Source: Paenibacillus tundrae (GTDB lineage Bacteria; Bacillota; Bacilli; Paenibacillales; Paenibacillaceae). From it: a stretch of 64,000 bases of DNA. Of this stretch, positions 34,097 to 43,016 are shown one piece after another. Within the stretch, counting starts at the first letter, position 1, and the number at the start of each line of letters is the position of its first letter. The stretch covers positions 248,001 to 312,000 of the forward strand of contig NZ_JAUSTI010000004.1 in assembly GCF_030812775.1 (NCBI RefSeq), written 5' to 3'. The translations under genes were made by a program, and so were the position numbers. A model generated the notes under the pieces. That model saw only the letters and a program-made list of their open reading frames with translations. It was not told the origin of the DNA and made no database searches.

Positions 34097-35248
34097 ATGA
34101 ATTCAACATTGATTAATACGGTTCGCTGGAAATTTATCTATGCATTTCTGCTGAGTGGCATACTGACAGCGGCTATTTTGTATGGGGGCAGCAAAGTTGT
34201 TCAATCGATCCTGGCAGCACAGCCCTATCCCAATTATTCGATCCCTGCAAGGGGAGTACGGTGGTTAATCAACAACATTGGTTCTATACCGTTAATGATG
34301 GTGATTGGTGTATTGGGGTTTGTGCTGTTCTTTTTCTTATTCACACGCAGGACGATCATGGTGTTGAATGAAATCACTGCGGGAATACAAGAAGTTGCCA
34401 AAGGGGAGCTATCGCATCGAATTGAAGTGAAGTCATCGGACGAATTTGGTGTAGTAGCGGCCAGCATTAATCAGATGGCAGAGCAATTGCAAATATCGTT
34501 GGAAGAAGAACGGAATGCGGTTGCCGCCAAAAATGATCTGATCACAGGTGTGTCTCATGATCTGAGAACGCCATTAACGTCAATTCTTGGGTTTCTGGAA
34601 TACATAGAGAAGGATCGCTATCAGGATGAAATTGAAATGCGTTATTACGTTAGTATTGCTTATGAAAAGTCCCTAACGTTAAGGAAGCTCATTGATGATT
34701 TATTTGAATACACCCGTGTAAGTGGTGGGAATCTGCCTTTATCTATGACAACACTGAATCTAAATTCGTTTCTGATGCAGCTTGCCGAGGAGTTTACGCC
34801 TATGTTAGAGGAGGCAAGTATGACGTATGCGTTTGTCGGGGGACAGGAGCCATTATGGATTGAGGCTGCACCGGGAGAATTAGTACGTGCATATGAGAAT
34901 CTATTTAGTAATGCTATTCGTTATGGCTCCAAAGGAAAGGTCATGGAGATTGGATTGGGGCTTGAAGGAGAAGAGGCTGTCGTGCGAATTAGCAATTACG
35001 GTGACCCGATCCCTGCACAGGATTTGCCTTATTTATTTGATCGTTTCTATCGGGTGGACAAGTCTCGTTCGCGTGAAACAGGAGGTACCGGACTTGGTCT
35101 TGCCATTGCCAAATCGATGATTGAGCTACATCACGGCACGATCGCGGCATATAGTGACAAGGGCAGAACCGATTTTGTGACTCGCTTTCCACTAACCTCG
35201 CCACTTGCAAGTGCTCGGTCAGTGGATGACCATAACACCCATTCATAG
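34097..35248 (+). CDS. VanS-like sensor histidine kinase
   Basis: A 383-residue membrane kinase. Two membrane helices (about residues 12-38 and 70-92) flank a short loop of about 30 residues, so it has little extracellular sensor domain. HAMP covers about 93-145. HisKA has LITGVSHDLRTPLTSILGFLEYI (His near 160). The HATPase has FSNAIRYGSKG, YLFDRFYRVDKSRSRETGG and GTGLGLAIAKSMIELH. GGGAG precedes the ATG. Small-loop kinases of this kind often sense membrane or cell-wall stress. A shortened paralogue follows 185 nt downstream. Confidence 0.94.
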   Translation: MNSTLINTVRWKFIYAFLLSGILTAAILYGGSKVVQSILAAQPYPNYSIPARGVRWLINNIGSIPLMMVIGVLGFVLFFFLFTRRTIMVLNEITAGIQEVAKGELSHRIEVKSSDEFGVVAASINQMAEQLQISLEEERNAVAAKNDLITGVSHDLRTPLTSILGFLEYIEKDRYQDEIEMRYYVSIAYEKSLTLRKLIDDLFEYTRVSGGNLPLSMTTLNLNSFLMQLAEEFTPMLEEASMTYAFVGGQEPLWIEAAPGELVRAYENLFSNAIRYGSKGKVMEIGLGLEGEEAVVRISNYGDPIPAQDLPYLFDRFYRVDKSRSRETGGTGLGLAIAKSMIELHHGTIAAYSDKGRTDFVTRFPLTSPLASARSVDDHNTHS

Positions 35249-35330
35249 ATGAGCAGTATAATTACAGGTCTGTTTTTAACCATGAGCAGATCTTATCACA
35301 TAAATACAAGAGTTATTGATTCAACACATG

Positions 35331-35347
35331 TTAAGAAAATGATAAGA
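35331..35347 (+). promoter_or_regulatory. Candidate OmpR-family operator before the reduced-kinase/PBP operon
   Basis: TTAAGA (35331-35336) and ATAAGA (35342-35347) have an 11-bp period; a third TTAAGA lies at 35365-35370. The same TTAAGA-N5-TTAAGA pattern occurs at 26274-26290 beside another OmpR-family regulator gene. No good -35 box is present, as expected for an activator-dependent promoter; TATCCT at 35380-35385 could be the -10. Confidence 0.5.
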
Positions 35348-35433
35348 AGTTCGTTACATTTTTATTAAGAAGTACCCGGTATCCTAAACTCAATGATCGA
35401 AGTTAGATATCTACATTGAGGAGGATACCGAAT

Positions 35434-36117
35434 ATGAATTCATTACTACGTACGGTTAGATCACGATACATATACATCTGTGGAGCAAGTGCGCTGCTTA
35501 GCGTGGCGCTCCTTTTTGTCGTTAATCAAATGTTGCGATTCGTGCTTACTCATCTGTCTGCAGGGGGGACATCATCGTTACCTCAGCTCGTTCGCTGGGG
35601 AATCCATAATATTGGAACTCGGCCTATTGTTATCGTCGTCGGAGCAGCCTTATTCTTAACGTTCTTCTGGATTCGATCACAGAAAATGTCGGATGACCTT
35701 CAGCGTATATCCCAAATGACCCATGCTTTAGCGAGCGGGGAGACAGGTACACGCGTTGATGTTCTGAGCGGTGGAGAGCTGCGCCAGATTGCGGCTCAGT
35801 TGAACGAGATTGCTTTTCAGATGGAGCAGGAGCGAATGAATGGGGGAGGGAGTGAAAGCGAGGACGATTGGAATAAGAAACAGATAGCTAGCAATGAGCA
35901 TAGCGCAAGTGTGCAGGATAACGCCGTAGAGGTAGACTTACCGGTGAAGCTTACCATCTATAGCATTCTCTCTTCTCTTGAAACCATCATTGAAGGACGG
36001 TACCAGGATGAGGCTGAGATCCAGCATTGGGTTCGATTGACGTATCAGAAAACATTAAGCCTTCAACAAGCCCTCGACGTCGCAGCGTTGCACCAACAGG
36101 TGAGCAAGGGGGATTAA
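35434..36117 (+). CDS. Reduced histidine-kinase paralogue lacking the phospho-acceptor and ATPase domain
   Basis: A 227-residue membrane protein clearly related to the kinase just upstream. Both start MNS-L--TVR and share the two helices, the RW-I-NIG loop and a HAMP-like segment. They also share the dimerisation-helix stretch: IEGRYQDEAEIQHWVRLTYQ here, IEKDRYQDEIEMRYYVSIAY there. Where the kinase has SHDLRTPLTSI this protein has PVKLTIYSI, so the His is gone. The sequence then ends at GD with no ATP-binding domain. GAGGAGG lies 10 nt before the ATG. The stop is 2 nt before the PBP start. The reading frame is clean, so it looks like a functional pseudokinase or sensor subunit rather than debris. 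Confidence 0.85.
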   Translation: MNSLLRTVRSRYIYICGASALLSVALLFVVNQMLRFVLTHLSAGGTSSLPQLVRWGIHNIGTRPIVIVVGAALFLTFFWIRSQKMSDDLQRISQMTHALASGETGTRVDVLSGGELRQIAAQLNEIAFQMEQERMNGGGSESEDDWNKKQIASNEHSASVQDNAVEVDLPVKLTIYSILSSLETIIEGRYQDEAEIQHWVRLTYQKTLSLQQALDVAALHQQVSKGD

Positions 36118-36119
36118 CA

Positions 36120-38138
36120 TTGAAATTTGAAATGATACCCAAGGCTAGCCATGATCGACCTGCAGAAAAATATTCCGAAACGCAAACCCGAGAGCATGTA
36201 CCGATCAAGCGAGAGAAATTATCTAGACTAGAAGACTCCACTGTTAAGGGAGAGCTCGGATTACGGCGTAGACTGAAGTTCAATTTCAAAGTAAAACGCG
36301 GAATTTATTATGCTTTTGATGCATCAGTTGTTATCGTGATGATGTTATTGATTGGATACATGTACATGGTGATCTATGGTGAACGTATGATTCGAAGTCA
36401 TCCTGCCATAACCTCCAAGATATCTTCAACGACGATTCTGAACTCAGAGGGAGCAGAAATAACGCGGTTACAAGCTGGTAAAAATGGCTATGCAGCACAT
36501 GCCGATCTTAACGAAATGCCGGATGTATTGAAACAGGCTTTCCTAGCTACAGAGGATCGACGCTTCTATAAGCATGATGGATTGGACTACATCGGTATTG
36601 GGAGAGCAGTGGTACAGGATGTAATTAACCTTGATCTAAGTCAGGGAGGAAGCTCTATTACGCAGCAACTAGCGAGGAATCTGTATCTCAATGGAGACAA
36701 AACTATGGTGCGTAAAGTGAATGAAATGTCCATCGCCATGGCAATCGAGAAGAAATATGCAAAGGATGACATTCTCGAATCGTATCTGAATCAGATTTAC
36801 ATGGGACAGGGGCAATATGGCGTAAAGGCAGCGGCTTGGCGTTATTTTGGCATTAAGGATCTGCGTCAATTAGAGCTCTGGCAGGTCGCCACGCTAGCAG
36901 GGATTCCCAAAGGACCATCCATCTATAATCCTATAGATGACGCAGGTTTATCTAAGGATCGACGTGCAGTAGTGCTCACCCTTATGCATGAACAAGGAAT
37001 CATTACGAGAAAACAAATGCAGGAAGCCCGCAAAGTAGATTATGTGCCTCCGGCTACTACAGCTTCAATGAATTCGTCTGCACCCCAGCCTGCTTACGCT
37101 TCTGCTATAGATGCGGTCATACAGGAGGCCTCGCAGTTAACTGGCAAAAGTGTAGCGGATATTCAATCAGCAGGCTGGGTCATTCATACTGGATTGAACA
37201 GTCATGCCCAGTCGGCGATGGAAGAGGAGTTTCGCCAATCTGCTCACTTCACAGATGACCGCGCCGATGAACGGGTTCAGGCGAGCATGGTCATTATCGA
37301 TCAACGAAATGGAGAAGTGAAAGCGATGATGGGTGGACGTAACCCTCGGAGAGGAGACATGAATCGGGCCACGAGAGATGCTCGGCAGCCTGGATCGGCA
37401 TTTAAACCTATTATTGCGTACGGGCCAGCGCTGGAATCGGGGAAATTCAATGCAAATAGTATTTTACAGGACAAACGGGTGCGATATGGTAGCTATCAAC
37501 CGAGTAATCTGGGAGGACGCTATCAAGGTTCAATTACCATGACTGAAGCACTCCGGAAGTCAGTGAATGCACCAGCAGTATGGTTGCTAAACGAGACTGG
37601 GATTCAGCGTGCTAGCCAGTTTGCTGCGCATTTGGGGATTGAGCTGGGTCAAGAGGATCTTCACTTGTCGAGTGCTCTAGGGGGATTGCATCAAGGAGTA
37701 TCTCCTTTGAAAATGGCTCAAGCGTATACCGTATTTGCGAACCAAGGCAGATTCAATACCGCACACTTCATTCGAGAGATTACCGATGCACAGGGACGGA
37801 ACATATATGTACGTAAGGCAGAGAATCAGCAGGTCATTTCTCCAAATACAGCCCGTGATATGACCACTATGCTACAGAATGTAGTAAGTCATGGAACAGG
37901 AAGCAAGGCGCAATTACATGGATATCAGGTGGCGGGCAAAACAGGTACAACCCAGGCGGCATTGCCTGGCGTGAAGAAAGAGGCCAATCGGGATCTATGG
38001 TTTGTAGGTTATACGAATAAGTGGACTGCAGCAGTGTGGATGGGGTTTGATCATACGGATGCGGAACATTATATGCTAGCAAGCAGCGGAGCAGCGGCGA
38101 ATTTGTTTGCATCAGTCATGAGGCGTACGCTGCCATAG
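36120..38138 (+). CDS. Class A penicillin-binding protein (transglycosylase/transpeptidase)
   Basis: A bifunctional peptidoglycan synthase of 672 residues. About 60 cytoplasmic residues precede one membrane helix (about 62-85). The GT51 domain shows EDRRFYKHDG with the catalytic Glu, GGSSITQQLARNLYL, and ESYLNQIYMGQGQYGVKAAA. The transpeptidase domain has SxxK in GSAFKPIIAY, SxN in KSVNAPA and KTGTT near residue 610. The start is a TTG at 36120 with AAGGGGG 7 nt upstream; the frame is open further upstream inside the preceding gene but lacks a site. It is coupled to the reduced-kinase gene, which may sense or anchor it. Confidence 0.93.
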   Translation: MKFEMIPKASHDRPAEKYSETQTREHVPIKREKLSRLEDSTVKGELGLRRRLKFNFKVKRGIYYAFDASVVIVMMLLIGYMYMVIYGERMIRSHPAITSKISSTTILNSEGAEITRLQAGKNGYAAHADLNEMPDVLKQAFLATEDRRFYKHDGLDYIGIGRAVVQDVINLDLSQGGSSITQQLARNLYLNGDKTMVRKVNEMSIAMAIEKKYAKDDILESYLNQIYMGQGQYGVKAAAWRYFGIKDLRQLELWQVATLAGIPKGPSIYNPIDDAGLSKDRRAVVLTLMHEQGIITRKQMQEARKVDYVPPATTASMNSSAPQPAYASAIDAVIQEASQLTGKSVADIQSAGWVIHTGLNSHAQSAMEEEFRQSAHFTDDRADERVQASMVIIDQRNGEVKAMMGGRNPRRGDMNRATRDARQPGSAFKPIIAYGPALESGKFNANSILQDKRVRYGSYQPSNLGGRYQGSITMTEALRKSVNAPAVWLLNETGIQRASQFAAHLGIELGQEDLHLSSALGGLHQGVSPLKMAQAYTVFANQGRFNTAHFIREITDAQGRNIYVRKAENQQVISPNTARDMTTMLQNVVSHGTGSKAQLHGYQVAGKTGTTQAALPGVKKEANRDLWFVGYTNKWTAAVWMGFDHTDAEHYMLASSGAAANLFASVMRRTLP

Positions 38139-38411
38139 CCAAAATGCGAAAAGGTGAAGAAGTTCTCCGGAAGAAAGTGACTTCCTAAGAATTGCTTCGC
38201 CTGAAAGTATTCGAGCAGAAAGTTACATCAGGAGCATAAGCTTCGCCTGTATCCCCGAAATTCATCTGTGTAGGCTTACAAGTGCATGTTCAGAAGTGAA
38301 CTTGTTGAACGGCCTTTAAATCTAAACTATAGGGAAAACAGGCGACATTTACGCGATCAATGTATACGAAATGTTGCGTAGTCATGGTCTTGGTTTTTTA
38401 GTAACTAATCT
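38139..38411. other. Non-coding spacer after the PBP gene
   Basis: No gene is evident. The words AGTGCATGTTCAGAAGTGAACTTG and TTGAACGGCC (about 38280-38312) faintly recall the ends of the MITE-like family at 23200 and 31490, so this may hold a decayed copy. The match is too weak to call. Confidence 0.3.
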
Positions 38412-38456
38412 AACCTAACTACGTTGTTGCTACAACGTTGGGGCAATTAGGTTTTG
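38412..38456. terminator. Hairpin terminator between the convergent PBP and ThrE-type genes
   Basis: The outer arms AACCTAA and TTAGGTT enclose a perfect inner hairpin ACGTTGT/ACAACGT; TTTT follows on the plus strand. The right arm includes the stop codon of the convergent exporter gene. Confidence 0.7.
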
Positions 38457-38899
38457 GATCGGAATAAATGCGGCGTACGTCGAATCATCTGATTCAGCAC
38501 CTCGGACAATACCAGTCCAACGGCGATCGCGCCGGATAACATGAGTGCTTTGGCGGCGAGCTCTACAGCGGCATTATAATCGTTTTGCACAAAACTACGC
38601 ATCGCATTGTAGGCCAGTCCACCTGGAACGAGAGGAATAATACCGGCTACGCTGAAAATAATGACAGGTGAACGGAACATCCGGGAGAATAACTGGCTGA
38701 TCACACCAACTGCAATCGTGGCAGCAAGCGTAGCAGGAACTGCATCGGCTGCATACTCCAACACCACATAAATGATCCAACCAATCATACCGACAAAACC
38801 GCCGTGTAACAACATCCGCCGCGGGGCGTTGAAGATAATTCCGAACGCTGCTGAAGCAACAAAGCTGGTCAGGGCTTGCTCTATAAAATGAAGCATCAT
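38447..38899 (-). CDS. Threonine/serine exporter, small ThrE_2 subunit (DUF3815)
   Basis: A 150-residue membrane protein with four or five hydrophobic segments, matching the C-terminal half of ThrE exporters. Features are AAFGIIFNAPRRMLLHGGFVGMIGW and the loop IPLVPGGLAYNAMRSFVQNDY, where the PLVPG motif is characteristic. AAGGAG lies 5 nt before the ATG at 38899. The partner half lies immediately upstream (15 nt). In Corynebacterium both halves are one protein; Bacilli commonly have the split form. Export of threonine or serine is inferred from the family. Confidence 0.88.
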   Translation of the reverse strand: MMLHFIEQALTSFVASAAFGIIFNAPRRMLLHGGFVGMIGWIIYVVLEYAADAVPATLAATIAVGVISQLFSRMFRSPVIIFSVAGIIPLVPGGLAYNAMRSFVQNDYNAAVELAAKALMLSGAIAVGLVLSEVLNQMIRRTPHLFRSKT

Positions 38900-38914
38900 C
38901 TGCACTCCTTCGTC

Positions 38915-39742
38915 TTACATAAAAAGTGAAAATACAACGGCTATACCTGTGCCGATGGCAAACGCAGTTAGAAATGCCTCGGCTCCCTTAGATAGCCCAG
39001 ACACGAGATGACCTGCCATCAAATCCCGCACAGCATTGGTAATAAGCAGTCCAGGTACGAGCGGCATAACAGAACCGATAATGATTTTGTCCAGCTCGTG
39101 GCCTAATCCAAGATAGACCAGCAGAAATGCGAGTAGGCCGATCACAAATGAAGCTGTTAGCTCGGCAAAGAATTTGACCAGCACCAGTCGATGGAAGGCG
39201 ATCACTGCTGCATAACCGGTGCCGCCACAGATTAGTGCCGGGATAAAGTCACCCCAGCCTCCACCAAACATAATCGTAAAACAGCCACTTGACAATGCAG
39301 CAGCCGTAAGCTGCACAGCAAAGGAGTAGGAGGAAGGCTGTCCTTCGATTTGTTGTAACAACCCGTAGGCATCAATGGCAGATAACTCACCTTGTCCAAT
39401 TCGCCTTGATATGGCATTCACCTCGGATACCTTGTGCAGATCCGTTGTTCGCTCGGAGATGCGAATGAGTTTGGCCGGTTCGGTTGCATCCACTGAGAAA
39501 AAAATGCCTGTAGGCACAACATAGCTATGCGAATGGGGTAATCCAAGCGCTGCAGCCATACGTTTCATCGTGTCTTCTACACGGTAGGTTTCCCCGCCGC
39601 TCTGCAGCATAATTTTTCCTGCGAGCAGACATGTAGCAATCACACGCGATTGTTCTGAAGTTGTCGTACTATTTCCCGTCATTTCCGTCTCAGGCTGAGG
39701 GATGGGGGGAGGGTCATGCGGTATGTATTCCAACCGGATCAT
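38915..39742 (-). CDS. Threonine/serine exporter, large ThrE subunit (DUF1212)
   Basis: A 275-residue protein. The soluble N-terminal part has LLAGKIMLQSGGETYRVEDTM (about residues 40-60) and PTGIFFSVD (about 84), the conserved cytoplasmic signature. Five hydrophobic segments follow, with the VMPLVPGLLITNAVRDL motif near residue 225. It pairs with the DUF3815 gene downstream. Start assignment is uncertain: the ATG at 39742 has GGAG only 1 nt away, while an in-frame TTG at 39733 has the site at 10 nt. Confidence 0.88.
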   Translation of the reverse strand: MIRLEYIPHDPPPIPQPETEMTGNSTTTSEQSRVIATCLLAGKIMLQSGGETYRVEDTMKRMAAALGLPHSHSYVVPTGIFFSVDATEPAKLIRISERTTDLHKVSEVNAISRRIGQGELSAIDAYGLLQQIEGQPSSYSFAVQLTAAALSSGCFTIMFGGGWGDFIPALICGGTGYAAVIAFHRLVLVKFFAELTASFVIGLLAFLLVYLGLGHELDKIIIGSVMPLVPGLLITNAVRDLMAGHLVSGLSKGAEAFLTAFAIGTGIAVVFSLFM

Positions 39743-39877
39743 ACTCCGTTTCTTATAAGATAGGGCTTAAGCCGACACCATTGTATCATATTTCACACGA
39801 GAGGACGGAAACATACTGCACGAATGGGTGAACACCTATATAAGTCACACGAATTAACACGATAAACCTAATGGAAA

Positions 39878-39914
39878 GGCTCCGCTTCATAACCCATAGG
39901 GTCGAAACGGAGCC
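39878..39914 (-). terminator. Hairpin after the LSM-like small gene
   Basis: GGCTCCG and CGGAGCC form the stem (39878-39884 and 39908-39914), with a CCC/GGG inner option. The U-tail on the minus strand is short (TTTCC). Confidence 0.6.
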
Positions 39915-39940
39915 ATGTTAAACTTGAATATGAATTCAAA

Positions 39941-40246
39941 CTACATCAACAACGTAATGACCAGCAACTCATACAGCACTAATGGCAAAATCGTTGGTCC
40001 AAACAAAGCCCGTGGCTCAGGATAGCCATGCATCGGCGTAACTTGAAGATATAATATCCCCCGGTCTGCGCTAATGATAACACCTTCCCATACCTGACCA
40101 TCAATATTCTGAACTTGGACTTTTTTGCCGATATGTTGCCGAGCTGTATGATGAATCATATTCCGCACGCTATGTACGGATTGAAGCATAGGTGTATTCG
40201 CCTGATAGATGACGCGTGTCAACGGTGTGGATGTAGACTCAGACAT
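39941..40246 (-). CDS. Small conserved protein of unknown function
   Basis: A 101-residue protein. I do not recognise a characterised family. The central part QHIGKKVQVQNIDGQVWEGVIISADRGILYLQV reads like a small SH3/Sm-type beta barrel (a variable loop, then G-x-I-x-x-x-x-x-G-x-L-Y-L). The C-terminus ends in a hydrophobic stretch (GPTILPLVLYELLVITLLM) that could be a membrane anchor. AAGGAAGGG lies 11 nt before the ATG at 40246. It is monocistronic. Spore-coat or membrane-associated roles are possible but not shown. Confidence 0.7.
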   Translation of the reverse strand: MSESTSTPLTRVIYQANTPMLQSVHSVRNMIHHTARQHIGKKVQVQNIDGQVWEGVIISADRGILYLQVTPMHGYPEPRALFGPTILPLVLYELLVITLLM

Positions 40247-40451
40247 GATGCACAACCCTTCCTTTAAATAAACTTCTTACTTCAAGGTATGCATCTGCCT
40301 ATAAAAGGTGACTACACCAGCATGACTACACCAGCATTATTCCATAAATACGCCAACGGAGAGGTCAAGATGGGTGCTCCCATCTTCACATATCATCAAT
40401 GCAATGACTTCCGATGAAGTAACTAAGTTTCTAGATTCAGTATCAATGAAC

Positions 40452-41771
40452 CTATGGATTCACCGGAATATCAACCGAGAACGGTGATGGGCTTAGTACC
40501 GGGTAGGAGAATAACTCCATATCCAAAGCGCCTTGGGCAGAAGCACCATTTTTGATCGTGACAGACGCTTCAGCAATGGAAGGACTCCATCCCAACTGGC
40601 TGACCTCGAATGATTTTCCCTTACGATCCTTAATATTCGTAAATGACAAACCTGAGTTGGCATTCTCCGCATCTGTAATATTGAAGTGCAATATCATATC
40701 TTTACCTTTAATTTCTTTCTTAAGGAATTTCAAATTCTCTGGACCGCCCTCGATCTCACCCGATTCTGAATCAATCTGAAGATGCAGTTTATCTTTGTCC
40801 ACGGCTCTAATCCCAGACGCATGTAGGGTCAGTTTTTTTGGAGTAGAGAAATACATACTCTCGAAGAAAACCGACATACCATTCTCGGGAAGCGATGCCT
40901 CATTCGTTGTCCAGATTCTACCTTGCTCATCCACGAGCTGTAGATCATCAATGCCAAAGATTTTTTGGGTATTTTTCGGATCGTAGGTCATGTCCAGTAC
41001 AAGTCGAGTGGGATATAACGTCGCTTGGTTTACATAAATTTGTTGACCATCTACCACTAAGGTTTGGTTAACAGGAATGACTCTTTTCATACCTTTCGTT
41101 AAGCTCTGATCGACGGGAAATGTAATTCTCCACTCATTCGCGTCGGTTTCTTTTTGCTCTTTAAACACAACGGTTAAATCTTGTGGAGGGGATGATTCAG
41201 TAAAGGATACATTGATCATATTCTCATAGATATCCTCGTCTGATGTTGGATTAGGGTATGAATAACTAAATCCAACGGGAAGATCCTCACCATTTTTGTC
41301 TAATAATTTGATGTCGTACATCAGATTTTTGGGATTTTGGATGCCTTTCATTGTGTAGAAAATAACCATGCGTGACTCATCTGTAATTACGCCCTCGATC
41401 GTCACAGAAGTACCATCATGCTCGTCAGTTATACCCACCTTCTGTAATAAGGATTGATCGATTGCCATCATCAGCCCTTTGTCCTGACGAATAAGACTCA
41501 CAATTCCATCCATACCGGGCAATTGCTCTACGAAGGAAGCAAAAGCTGGTGAGACGCGGATACATCCGGTAAAAATAAGAATGATTGCTGCCGCTGACAC
41601 GGAGCTCATCATCCAGCGCAACCGGGATTTACGCTGGCTTGTAGCCTTTCGGATACCAGCCTGCACAGCCTGCTGCGTATCGGGTTCAGGTATAGTCATG
41701 GCATCGTATTCTAATCTACGACGATGAAGTCGTTGTTCGAGGCCTTCAACAGGTTTCATTTCATCAGACAT
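40452..41771 (-). CDS. Anti-sigma factor-like membrane protein (DUF4179)
   Basis: A 439-residue protein. About 50 cytoplasmic residues (RRRLEYDAMTIPEPDTQQAVQAGIRKA) precede one membrane helix (about 52-72) and the DUF4179 segment (RVSPAFASFVEQLPGMDGIVSLIRQDKGL). A large extracytoplasmic beta-rich domain of about 330 residues follows. It begins 1 nt after the stop of the ECF sigma gene, the usual sigma/anti-sigma arrangement. AAAGGAG precedes the ATG. It should hold the sigma factor at the membrane until an envelope signal arrives. The signal is not evident. Confidence 0.87.
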   Translation of the reverse strand: MSDEMKPVEGLEQRLHRRRLEYDAMTIPEPDTQQAVQAGIRKATSQRKSRLRWMMSSVSAAAIILIFTGCIRVSPAFASFVEQLPGMDGIVSLIRQDKGLMMAIDQSLLQKVGITDEHDGTSVTIEGVITDESRMVIFYTMKGIQNPKNLMYDIKLLDKNGEDLPVGFSYSYPNPTSDEDIYENMINVSFTESSPPQDLTVVFKEQKETDANEWRITFPVDQSLTKGMKRVIPVNQTLVVDGQQIYVNQATLYPTRLVLDMTYDPKNTQKIFGIDDLQLVDEQGRIWTTNEASLPENGMSVFFESMYFSTPKKLTLHASGIRAVDKDKLHLQIDSESGEIEGGPENLKFLKKEIKGKDMILHFNITDAENANSGLSFTNIKDRKGKSFEVSQLGWSPSIAEASVTIKNGASAQGALDMELFSYPVLSPSPFSVDIPVNP

Positions 41772-41772
41772 G

Positions 41773-42282
41773 TTATGTATCTCCTTTCGTTCCTAGTTGA
41801 TCACGGAGCTGCCCGAGTGCTCGATGCAGTCGTGATTTTACGGTTCCGGTCGGAATTTCGAGTATCTCAGCAACTTCTGTTAAGGAGAATCCTTCAAAAT
41901 AACTCAGGATAATAATCTGTTTGCAATCTCGATCCAATGAAGATACAGCAGCAGCCAAGTCAGGGTCTTCGGGTTGATCCCAGCTACTGGATTCCTGAAT
42001 ATCGGTGATTTGGCTGAACCGACTTTTGCGTTTACGTTCATCGGCACAATAATTGAGGAGAATGCGAATGAACCAGGTGCCGAAGTAGGACGGTTCTTTT
42101 AACTTTTTGAGTTTGCGAAAGGCTCTATAAGTGGATTCCTGTATCGCTTCCAGTGCATCGGACTCGTTATGCAGATACGCATAGGCGATGCGATATAGTC
42201 GGTTCTGGTGCATCTCCATTAAGGCTGCAAAAGCTTCGGCATCCCCTTGTTGTGCGGCAACAGTAAGCTCAGCAGGGGTCAC
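41773..42282 (-). CDS. ECF-type RNA polymerase sigma factor
   Basis: A 169-residue sigma-70 family protein. Region 2 has EMHQNRLYRIAYAYLHNESDALEAIQ and AFRKLKKLKEPSYFGTWFIRILLN. Region 4 has LDRDCKQIIILSYFEGFSLTEVAEILEIPTGTVKSRLHRAL, in a SigV/SigX/SigW-like pattern. I choose the GTG at 42282, which follows AAAGGAGGAG by about 5 nt; the longer reading to 42354 has no site. It is cotranscribed with the DUF4179 anti-sigma gene. No autoregulatory ECF promoter (AAC/CGT type) was confidently found upstream. Confidence 0.92.
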   Translation of the reverse strand: MTPAELTVAAQQGDAEAFAALMEMHQNRLYRIAYAYLHNESDALEAIQESTYRAFRKLKKLKEPSYFGTWFIRILLNYCADERKRKSRFSQITDIQESSSWDQPEDPDLAAAVSSLDRDCKQIIILSYFEGFSLTEVAEILEIPTGTVKSRLHRALGQLRDQLGTKGDT

Positions 42283-42491
42283 ATGGCTCCTCCTTTCGTG
42301 GATGTGTTGCGTATTAGACGGCGTAGCTCGCCAAACGGTTCTTGAATTTTCCAAAGAAAGTTATAAAAATTTCGTTTCGTTGATACATTTGTTTATTTTC
42401 ATCACTCAAAAAATAACCGCTAGACTCCATAATACAGCCTAGGAGCCTAGCGGTTAGCGGTGAAACTGGGTTTAGCTTACGGGAGAATAAG

Positions 42492-43016
42492 TTATGACGT
42501 TGCTCCAAGGGCATCTCTCAGACATTTAGCTGTTGAATGATTGCCTTTGTCCAGTGCAATATCCAGCGCGGTCTGTCCTTCATCGGAGAGGGCTGATGGA
42601 TCAGCTCCATGCTGTAGGAGAAGCTGAATCAGTTCAGCTTGATCGGTATGGAATGCAGCAGAGTGAAGAGCACTTTGACCGTCACTATCATGTATGTTTG
42701 TTGCTGCACCGTGTTCTAATAATAAACGGACAACCTCCACCGACCGTTCCCCTGCAAGTGCGGCATGCAGGGCAGTATTGGACGGGATAAATGAGATTTT
42801 TGAATGAGAAACAGTGTTAACATCGGCTCCCTGTGCTAGAAGAATACGCACCGCTTCGGCTTGCCCATAATGCGCGGCGTACCCAAGCGGGGTGAGACCA
42901 TCACTGTTTTCCTTATTGGTGAGATCAGGCCGAGAGGTAAGTAATGTCTTTATTTTGACAATATCCCCGTTCTGACTGGCTTTAAATAATTCGTTAATCT
43001 GTTCTTCATGTTTCAA
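42492..43016 (-). CDS. Ankyrin repeat protein
   Basis: A 174-residue protein made almost wholly of ankyrin repeats. At least four are visible: DGLTPLGYAAHYGQAEAVRILLAQGADVN, NTALHAALAG..VVRLLLEHGAATN, DGQSALHSAAFH..LIQLLLQHGAD and EGQTALDIALDKGN. The N-terminal helix pair (INELFKASQNGDIVKIKTLL) caps the stack. The start is a TTG at 43016 with GGAGG 8 nt upstream. It is a cytoplasmic protein-interaction scaffold; the partner is unknown and no effector domain is fused. Confidence 0.88.
   Translation of the reverse strand: MKHEEQINELFKASQNGDIVKIKTLLTSRPDLTNKENSDGLTPLGYAAHYGQAEAVRILLAQGADVNTVSHSKISFIPSNTALHAALAGERSVEVVRLLLEHGAATNIHDSDGQSALHSAAFHTDQAELIQLLLQHGADPSALSDEGQTALDIALDKGNHSTAKCLRDALGATS

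Noticed and set aside
33338..35248. Vancomycin-resistance operon
   Set aside because: The regulator and kinase are VanRS-like only in general architecture; no vanH, vanA or vanX type gene is nearby.
38205..38315. Possible fourth copy of the MITE-like family
   Set aside because: Only short words resemble the ends (GTTCAGAAGTGAACTTG, TTGAACGGCC); no flanking duplication, too diverged to claim.
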